This document shows positions 1 to 4,414 of a stretch of 7,184 nt of DNA, piece by piece. The position numbers and the translations under genes were made by a program. The notes under the pieces were generated by a model. That model was given only the letters and a program-made list of their open reading frames with translations. It did no database searches and was not told where the DNA came from. How positions within the stretch are numbered: position 1 is the stretch's first letter; each line of letters begins with the position of its first letter. The DNA comes from Fusobacteriaceae bacterium (GTDB lineage Bacteria > Fusobacteriota > Fusobacteriia > Fusobacteriales > Fusobacteriaceae). Where the stretch lies: assembly GCA_016938425.1 (NCBI GenBank), contig JAFGUR010000125.1, forward strand, positions 1-7,184, written 5' to 3'.

Positions 1-28
1 TCAAGAATTAATTTCAAAATAAAAATAT

Positions 29-57
29 TTGACAAAACATATTAATTATGATATTAA
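29..57 (+). promoter_or_regulatory. sigma70-type promoter of the tonB-like gene
   Basis: A perfect -35 hexamer TTGACA (29-34) lies 17 bases from TATTAA (52-57), with A/T tracts upstream (17-28) that resemble an UP element. Transcription would begin near 64, giving a leader of about 24 bases before the ATG at 88. The placement also argues against the in-frame TTG at 61, which would sit at or upstream of the transcription start. Confidence 0.75.
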
Positions 58-74
58 ATTTTGTATATCAAATT

Positions 75-82
75 AAAAGGAG
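75..82 (+). promoter_or_regulatory. ribosome binding site fixing the tonB-like start
   Basis: AAAAGGAG ends five bases before ATG 88. The TTG at 61 opens the same frame nine codons earlier but has no such site, and it overlaps the predicted transcription start. ATG 88 is therefore the start. Confidence 0.85.
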
Positions 83-87
83 TTCTT

Positions 88-915
88 ATGAAATTTTTAT
101 TTATATCTATGATTTTTCATTTACTTATAATTTTAAAGTTTTTTAATTATCAAAATATTCAATCTTATGATGAAGTTGAGCCTATTGTTAGTGTTTCTTT
201 AGAAAACTTTAATAAAGAAAGAGATTTTGAAAAAAAAGACTTTAAAAAATATAAGCACCATTTGAAAAAAGAAAAAATTAAAGATACGAAATTCTTTAAA
301 AAAAATGAAGTTTTTAATAATGAAATTAAGCAAAATGAAATTAAGAAAGAGGTTGTAGAAAAAATCTTAGAAAATAAAAATGAAAATTCTCAACCAATTT
401 CAAAAGAAGTTGAGAAGGAAATTTTACCTCAAAAAAAATTAGATTTTTCAGAAGAAGCAAAAGATACAACGCCTATAGTGTCAAATCCAAAAGTTGAGTT
501 GTCTGGTAGTGGAAATATTATCTCTAATACAGGAAAGGGAAAGGCAGTCAATAGTGTTGTAACAAACAATATTGTGAGTTCCAGTTCAAGCAATAATATT
601 TTTTCTGATTATATTGCTGGGAATCAAGATGTTAAAGGATTAAATTATAAAATTTTGAAAGCACCAAATCCAGAATATCCCTTGATTGCTAAAAAATCAA
701 ATTATAAAAATAAAGTTGTTATAAAAGTTAGAATTCTTGTCAATCATTTAGGTAAAGTTGAAGAAATAAAATATTTTGACAATGAAACAAAATACGGGTT
801 TAGAGAAGAGGTTGAAAGAACTCTGAAAAACTGGAAATTTTCTGATATAAGTTTAGATGGAAAACCTGTTAAAATGTATTTTTTTAAAAGTTTTGTATTT
901 CAAATTAATAACTAA
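88..915 (+). CDS. tonB: TonB-like energy-transducing protein
   Basis: The 275-residue protein has the TonB layout. It is an inner-membrane-anchored periplasmic protein expected to work with ExbB/ExbD and pass proton-motive energy to outer-membrane receptors. Residues 2-19 form a single N-terminal membrane helix. Within it S7 and H11 make an SxxxH pair, the spacing of the Ser/His pair in E. coli TonB that is needed for ExbB/D coupling. Residues 40-125 are a charged Lys/Glu-rich linker, and 138-172 are rich in Ser/Gly/Asn. Residues about 190-273 match the TonB C-terminal domain: a PEYP motif (195-198), a V-x-V-x-V strand, LGKVEE, then a LKNWKF segment and a final F-x-F strand. The linker lacks the Pro-rich Glu-Pro/Lys-Pro repeats of classical TonB. 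No exbB or exbD lies in the window; they could be upstream of base 1. The gene has its own promoter and terminator. Other TonB-family or TolA-like roles are possible, but the SxxxH and C-terminal domain favour TonB. Confidence 0.85.
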   Translation: MKFLFISMIFHLLIILKFFNYQNIQSYDEVEPIVSVSLENFNKERDFEKKDFKKYKHHLKKEKIKDTKFFKKNEVFNNEIKQNEIKKEVVEKILENKNENSQPISKEVEKEILPQKKLDFSEEAKDTTPIVSNPKVELSGSGNIISNTGKGKAVNSVVTNNIVSSSSSNNIFSDYIAGNQDVKGLNYKILKAPNPEYPLIAKKSNYKNKVVIKVRILVNHLGKVEEIKYFDNETKYGFREEVERTLKNWKFSDISLDGKPVKMYFFKSFVFQINN

Positions 916-917
916 TT

Positions 918-942
918 AAAATCAGGTTTCCTGATTTTTTTT
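918..942 (+). terminator. Rho-independent terminator of the tonB-like gene
   Basis: A perfect 9-bp stem (918-926 with 930-938, core ATCAGG/CCTGAT) closes a TTT loop and runs into an eight-T tract (935-942). It starts three bases after the stop codon, so the gene is probably transcribed alone. Confidence 0.92.
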
Positions 943-1006
943 ATACTTATTAGGAAACTATAAATTTTAGTATAATAAATACTGAATTATGAAGTTACAG
1001 TTTTTA

Positions 1007-1037
1007 AATAATAAAAATATTTTCTATTTTTATTATT
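1007..1037. repeat. perfect 13-bp inverted repeat abutting the -35 box
   Basis: Bases 1007-1019 (AATAATAAAAATA) are exactly inverted in 1025-1037 around a five-base spacer TTTTC. The right arm ends inside the -35 hexamer (1036-1041) of the promoter for the ankyrin gene, the position of an operator. The repeat is entirely A/T, so chance or a weak terminator-like hairpin are alternatives. The rest of the 264-bp gap (916-1179) holds the tonB terminator, two promoter candidates and a leader, with no open frame worth calling. Confidence 0.6.
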
Positions 1038-1064
1038 GATTTTTTACCAAATTTCCTATATAAT
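1036..1064 (+). promoter_or_regulatory. promoter P1 of the ankyrin/MIF-like operon
   Basis: TTGATT (1036-1041), a 17-base spacer and a perfect TATAAT (1059-1064). Transcription would start near 1071, leaving a leader of about 109 bases before ATG 1180. Confidence 0.65.
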
Positions 1065-1126
1065 TGACTGGGCATAAAGTTAACATTTTTAAGACTTTTG
1101 AATTTGTTAATATCTAATATTCAAAA

Positions 1127-1155
1127 TGGATTTAGTATTTCAAAAAATTTATAAT
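1127..1155 (+). promoter_or_regulatory. possible second promoter P2 of the operon
   Basis: A perfect TATAAT (1150-1155) is preceded at 17 bases by a poor -35, TGGATT (3 of 6 matches). If used, the leader would be only about 18 bases. In DNA this AT-rich a lone TATAAT is weak evidence, so P1 is preferred. Confidence 0.3.
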
Positions 1156-1179
1156 TTAAATTAAATAAACGGAGGTTTT

Positions 1180-3117
1180 ATGAAGAAATTTTATAACTTT
1201 TTATTAATTTTTATTTTAATCTTTAATATTTCTATTTTTGCAGAGGGGGAATTCGATTTTACAAATGATGATGAAATTAATAATACTATTGTAGAAAATG
1301 ACCCTATATCTGTGGCTTTAGAGGCAAAAGATTATAAAACTGTTAAAAATCTTTTAAGTTCAAATCAATTAAATGCTAATTATGTTGTAAACGAAGATAC
1401 AGGTGTGACTCTTTTAATGTGGGCATCTTACAATGCACAACCTACATTAGTAAAACAAATAATTGAAAAGGGTGGAAATCCAAATCAATTAGATAAAAGA
1501 AATTTTTCAATTTTAGAGTATACTGAAAAAAATTCAGATACTATAACTAACTTAGCTAATAGTAATATTGACATAAACTTAACAGACTCTAAAGGAAATA
1601 ATATTTTAACTTTGGCTGTTGCAACAGGAAATTCAAAAGCTGTAAGTGCAGTTCTTAATAAAAATCCAAATCTAACATTGGCTAATAAAAATGGTGATAC
1701 AGCAATTGATATTGCTGTAAACTCAAAAAAATCAGATGAATTAATTCCTTTGTTATTAGAAAAAAACTTGGATCCAAATGTTAAAGTTAAGGCAAATAAA
1801 AATATAGTTCCATTAGCTTATTGGGCTATAAAAGCAAATAAATTAAAAATAATTGAAAAATTGATAGAAAAAAATGTGACATTAGAAAGCGACACATATA
1901 ATATAATTGATTATCTTCTTTCAAAAAATAATAAAGAACTTTTATTAAAAGCTGTTGAAAAAGATTTTGATGTTGAAAAAGTAAGAGAAGTTATTGGAAA
2001 TAAGACAATTTCTGATTGGGCTATTGAAACTAATAATAATGAAATTCTTAATGCTATTATGAAAAAATCTACTAATTTGACAAAGTCTATTAATGGTAAA
2101 TCACCTTTAGAGCTTTTAATTGATAATAATAAATTTGACGAAATAAAAGCACTTATTGAGTCAAATGGACTTAATTTAGATGACTTTATTGATGAAAATA
2201 AAACAAAAACTTTACTTTCTGAAGCAATTGTTAAAAATAATTTGGACTTTATAAATTATTTAATTAGCAAGAAAGTAGATATAAATAAAAAAGTTAAAGA
2301 TGGATTTACACCTTTAATGATTGCTGTAATGAATGATAATTTAGAAGTTACTAAATTACTTATAAATAATGGAGCAGATGTTGATAGTACCAATAATGAA
2401 GGGAAAAAAGCAAAAGATTATGCTGATTCCAAAGAAATAAAAGAATTTTTAAAAAGTGATAATGGTGGAAATTCTTTTATTCTACCTATATTAGTTATGT
2501 TAGTTGGAGTAATAGGATTAGGATTTTCAATATTTTTAATGTTAAAAAATAAGTTCTCTGATTTAGAAAAGTCTATTTCTAATAATGATGTTTTTAAAGT
2601 TAAATCATTAATTGAAAAAGTAAAAGACATTAACAAAGTAAACTCAAAAGGAGAAAACTTAATTTTCTTAATAACTTCTTTTGATCAAAAAGAAGTTTTA
2701 GAAAAACTTGTTAATAAAGGCTGCGATGTAAATTGTAGAAATAAATATGGAGATTCTCCTCTATTAAAAGCATTAAGAAATAAAGAGGAAGCTCTGGCTA
2801 AAGAATTATTTAGATTAGGAGCTAACATAAATGTAATAAATAATGGATTTGACCCTTTAGCTTTGAGTATAAAAAATAATTTAAAGGAATTTACTGAAAT
2901 TCTTTTAAATAATGGAGCAGATTTAAACAGAAAATATAATGATGGTAAAAGTTTATTACATTTATTAGCAGAAGATGATAATATAATTGGAATAAAATAT
3001 TTGCTTGGGAAAAATATTGAAGTAAATGTTGAAGATAATTTAGGGAAAACTCCTTTAAGCTATACGAAATCAAGAGATGCAGAGGAAATTCTAAAAGCAG
3101 CAGGAGCTAAATTTTAA
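1180..3117 (+). CDS. membrane protein with two ankyrin arrays flanking a transmembrane helix
   Basis: The 645-residue protein has a signal peptide or signal anchor at 1-21 (K2-K3, a hydrophobic core, possible cleavage after A21). Residues about 42-428 hold roughly eleven degenerate ankyrin repeats. The clearest is at 375-407, with TPLMIAV and LLINNGADVD. A transmembrane helix follows at about 432-455 and ends in KNK. Residues 457-645 carry about six more repeats, with the NNGAD and LLHLLAE signatures. The N-terminal signal plus the Lys-rich flank after the internal helix predict the first array in the periplasm and the second in the cytoplasm. Ankyrin arrays bind protein partners; no catalytic domain is visible and the partner is unknown. 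The start is fixed by GGAGG (1171-1175) four bases before the ATG. The gene is followed after 20 bases by the MIF-like gene, probably in one transcript. Codon use matches its neighbours. The fold is certain; topology is inferred and function unknown. Confidence 0.9.
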   Translation: MKKFYNFLLIFILIFNISIFAEGEFDFTNDDEINNTIVENDPISVALEAKDYKTVKNLLSSNQLNANYVVNEDTGVTLLMWASYNAQPTLVKQIIEKGGNPNQLDKRNFSILEYTEKNSDTITNLANSNIDINLTDSKGNNILTLAVATGNSKAVSAVLNKNPNLTLANKNGDTAIDIAVNSKKSDELIPLLLEKNLDPNVKVKANKNIVPLAYWAIKANKLKIIEKLIEKNVTLESDTYNIIDYLLSKNNKELLLKAVEKDFDVEKVREVIGNKTISDWAIETNNNEILNAIMKKSTNLTKSINGKSPLELLIDNNKFDEIKALIESNGLNLDDFIDENKTKTLLSEAIVKNNLDFINYLISKKVDINKKVKDGFTPLMIAVMNDNLEVTKLLINNGADVDSTNNEGKKAKDYADSKEIKEFLKSDNGGNSFILPILVMLVGVIGLGFSIFLMLKNKFSDLEKSISNNDVFKVKSLIEKVKDINKVNSKGENLIFLITSFDQKEVLEKLVNKGCDVNCRNKYGDSPLLKALRNKEEALAKELFRLGANINVINNGFDPLALSIKNNLKEFTEILLNNGADLNRKYNDGKSLLHLLAEDDNIIGIKYLLGKNIEVNVEDNLGKTPLSYTKSRDAEEILKAAGAKF

Positions 3118-3137
3118 TTAAGTTAAGGAGTGAAATT

Positions 3138-3482
3138 ATGCCATATATAAATTCAAAAGTAACTGGTAAAATTGATAAAGTTAAAGAGCATATTATTAAG
3201 AAAAGACTAGGAAAAGCTATTGAACTAATCAATGGAAAAAGTGAAGAATGGTTAATGATTAATTTTGAAAATGACTGTTCTTTATATTTTAAGGGATATG
3301 AATTGACAAAAGGTGCAATAATAGAAGTGAAGATTTTTGGTAGTGCTTCTAAAGAGGAATATGATAGATTAACTACAGAAATATCTAATATATACCTTGA
3401 AGAAATTGGAATTCCTACGGATAAAATTTATATTACATATGAAGAAATAAAAACATGGGGTTGGAATAAGAATAATTTCTAG
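3138..3482 (+). CDS. MIF / phenylpyruvate tautomerase-superfamily protein
   Basis: The product is 114 residues; animal MIF is about 115. Proline directly follows the initiator Met, the catalytic N-terminal Pro of the tautomerase superfamily once Met is removed, which also fixes the start. Further MIF-like marks are GK34 (MIF Lys32 region), a GIPTDKIYITYEEI segment (91-104) aligned with MIF ISPDRVYINYYDM, and a C-terminal GWNKNNF that mirrors MIF GWNNSTF. The MIF active-site Tyr95 corresponds to Y98, but Asn97 is replaced by T100. The CxxC of animal MIF is absent, with only C47 present. Known family members form trimers and tautomerise keto-enol substrates such as phenylpyruvate; the native substrate here is unknown. 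No signal peptide is visible, so a cytoplasmic location is expected. AAGGAG (3125-3130) sits seven bases before the ATG, and the gap of 20 bases to the ankyrin gene implies an operon. Confidence 0.85.
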   Translation: MPYINSKVTGKIDKVKEHIIKKRLGKAIELINGKSEEWLMINFENDCSLYFKGYELTKGAIIEVKIFGSASKEEYDRLTTEISNIYLEEIGIPTDKIYITYEEIKTWGWNKNNF

Positions 3483-3485
3483 AGC

Positions 3486-3588
3486 CTTGAAGAAATTTTG
3501 TGTAAATAGAAAAAGGATAACCCCCTCTAAATCTCCCCCTGATAAGGGGAGACTTAATTTTTATATAATTTGAGCAAAATTTCTTAAG
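3486..3588. repeat. MITE-like palindromic element with terminal inverted repeats
   Basis: The left end CTTGAAGAAATTTTG (3486-3500) is inverted in CAAAATTTCTTAAG (3575-3588), identical over 11 continuous bases and over 14 if one inserted G is allowed. Between the ends lie a C-rich stretch (3521-3525) and a GC-rich hairpin (3532-3552), striking in a genome this AT-rich. A3510-3514 can also pair with T3558-3562, so most of the element could fold as one long imperfect hairpin. It starts three bases after the MIF-like stop and has no coding capacity. No convincing target-site duplication is visible. A REP/MITE-type interspersed repeat is the best reading; an unusually elaborate terminator is the alternative. 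Confidence 0.55.
3528..3562 (+). terminator. probable terminator of the ankyrin/MIF-like operon
   Basis: The perfect 7-bp stem TCTCCCC (3532-3538) / GGGGAGA (3546-3552) has a seven-base loop. It is extended past one A/C mismatch by TAA/TTA (3528-3530 with 3554-3556) and followed by five T at 3558-3562. It lies about 46 bases after the MIF-like stop, inside the palindromic element. The T tract is short and slightly displaced, so efficiency is uncertain. Confidence 0.55.
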
Positions 3589-3629
3589 TTGATGTCATTG
3601 GATTAAGGTTCACTTACAGTGTCAAATTA

Positions 3630-3665
3630 TTTATCTGGGTGAACTCCTGTGTTCACCTAGGTAAA
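3630..3665. repeat. long hairpin in the convergent spacer
   Basis: Bases 3630-3644 pair with 3651-3665 to form a continuous 15-bp stem (two G-U pairs on the plus strand) around the six-base loop TCCTGT. The core is GGTGAAC/GTTCACC. No clean T tract follows on either strand, so it is not a textbook terminator, although it lies just downstream of the acetyltransferase gene on the minus strand. A further GTTCAC at 3608-3613 could pair competitively with GTGAAC 3639-3644. It could be a 3'-end stabiliser, a degenerate terminator or a remnant mobile-element end. Confidence 0.6.
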
Positions 3666-3689
3666 ATAAGAATTATTATTTGTTAAAGG

Positions 3690-4214
3690 CTATATCAAAT
3701 TTATCCAATATCTTTGCGTTATTCTATCATTTTCAGGAATTTCATTTTCTAAAACTCCATTATTACCTAAAATAGTTTTATAAGACCCTATATTTTTACT
3801 ATCACATGTTATGAGTATTTTATCTATATTTAATTTTCTACATTCTGCTAATGCCAAATTTAGCATTTCTTTTGCATATCCTTTTCTTCTTTCTGATTTT
3901 CTAATGCTGTAACCTATATGCCCACCGAAATTGAATAAATAGTTGTTAAGTTTATGCCTAATATCTATGATTCCAACCATTTTATTATCAGATTTTCTAA
4001 TAGCTAAAAGTGTTGTTGATGGAACCAAGTTTTTAGGAGTAGTTTCTTCCTTTAATTGATTATTTAGTTTGTCTAACCATTCGTTATAATCATTATAGTC
4101 TCTTAACCCAGAAGAACCATCCATGCTGTCATTGTTCAAAATAAATTCATTCTTGTAGTCTAAAATCATAAGCTTATGTTCTTGATTTGGAAATATTAAT
4201 TGTAGATTATTCAA
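3690..4214 (-). CDS. GNAT-family N-acetyltransferase (COG3981-like)
   Basis: The 174-residue protein is predicted to transfer an acetyl group from acetyl-CoA to an amine on an unknown substrate in the cytoplasm. Residues 33-36 (GSSG) and the following DYNDYNEWL resemble the N-terminal part of the COG3981 predicted acetyltransferases. The central GGHIGYSIRKSERRKGYA (97-114) is motif A, with the R-x-x-G-x-A pyrophosphate-binding loop at 109-114. ITCDSKNIGSYKTI (135-148) is the following strand-helix with the usual Asn, and QRYWI (167-171) is typical of this group's C-terminus. The length is normal. The start is TTG (4214-4212), chosen because a very strong Shine-Dalgarno lies four bases upstream; the next in-frame Met (residue 16) has none. 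The gene is convergent with the ankyrin/MIF-like operon. Family assignment is firm; the substrate cannot be read from sequence. Confidence 0.9.
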   Translation of the reverse strand: MNNLQLIFPNQEHKLMILDYKNEFILNNDSMDGSSGLRDYNDYNEWLDKLNNQLKEETTPKNLVPSTTLLAIRKSDNKMVGIIDIRHKLNNYLFNFGGHIGYSIRKSERRKGYAKEMLNLALAECRKLNIDKILITCDSKNIGSYKTILGNNGVLENEIPENDRITQRYWINLI

Positions 4215-4218
4215 TGTA

Positions 4219-4226
4219 CTCCTCCT
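4219..4226 (-). promoter_or_regulatory. strong ribosome binding site ahead of a TTG start
   Basis: On the minus strand AGGAGGAG ends four bases before TTG 4214-4212. This near-perfect anti-16S match decides the non-ATG start of the acetyltransferase. Confidence 0.85.
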
Positions 4227-4269
4227 ATTAAATTTTTTATAAAACTCATTATATTAAATATTTCTTAAA

Positions 4270-4298
4270 AGGATATAATAAATAATTGCTAAAGTCAA
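4270..4298 (-). promoter_or_regulatory. candidate promoter of the acetyltransferase gene
   Basis: Minus-strand TTGACT (4298-4293) is separated by 17 bases from TATCCT (4275-4270), 4 of 6 matches to the -10. A better isolated -10, TATAAT at 4253-4248, has no recognisable -35. Either would give a short leader. The remaining bases up to the oppA terminator (4299-4378) show no gene. Confidence 0.4.
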
Positions 4299-4378
4299 TA
4301 AAATTTAACTTTTTCTTTTCATTTCTCCCCACTAACCCTTTAAATCAAAATATTTCTATACTGAGTATTCCATAAAAT

Positions 4379-4405
4379 AAAAAAAGGCTGAATTTTCAGC
4401 CTTTT
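4379..4405 (-). terminator. Rho-independent terminator of oppA
   Basis: A perfect 10-bp stem (4382-4391 with 4396-4405, core GGCTGA/TCAGCC) has a four-base loop. On the minus strand it runs into a T7 tract (4385-4379). It lies 10 bases after the oppA stop. Confidence 0.92.
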
Positions 4406-4414
4406 AGTAAATAT

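Noticed and set aside
61..87. Nine-codon upstream extension of the tonB-like gene from a TTG at 61
   Set aside because: It lies at the predicted transcription start, lacks a ribosome binding site, and would put charged residues ahead of the short N-terminus. ATG 88 has AAAAGGAG at ideal spacing.
2418..2636. 72-codon open frame on the minus strand inside the ankyrin gene
   Set aside because: It is antisense to a well-supported coding region, shows no recognisable domain and has no ribosome binding context. It is a by-product of the AT-rich coding strand.
2364..2922. 16-base direct repeat (2364-2379 and 2907-2922) considered as a recombination site
   Set aside because: Both copies encode the NNGAD turn of ankyrin repeats in the same frame, so protein-level repetition explains the identity.
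2891..3073. 60-codon open frame on the minus strand inside the second ankyrin array
   Set aside because: It is a low-complexity antisense translation of ankyrin codons with no supporting signals.
3604..3670. Repeated GTTCAC/GTGAAC motifs considered as a CRISPR remnant
   Set aside because: The copies are only six bases, alternate in orientation and have no regular spacers. Hairpin formation explains them better.
4358..4368. Short palindrome ATACT-G-AGTAT between the acetyltransferase and oppA terminator
   Set aside because: Only 5 bp per arm in AT-rich DNA and not aligned with any promoter element; too weak to call.
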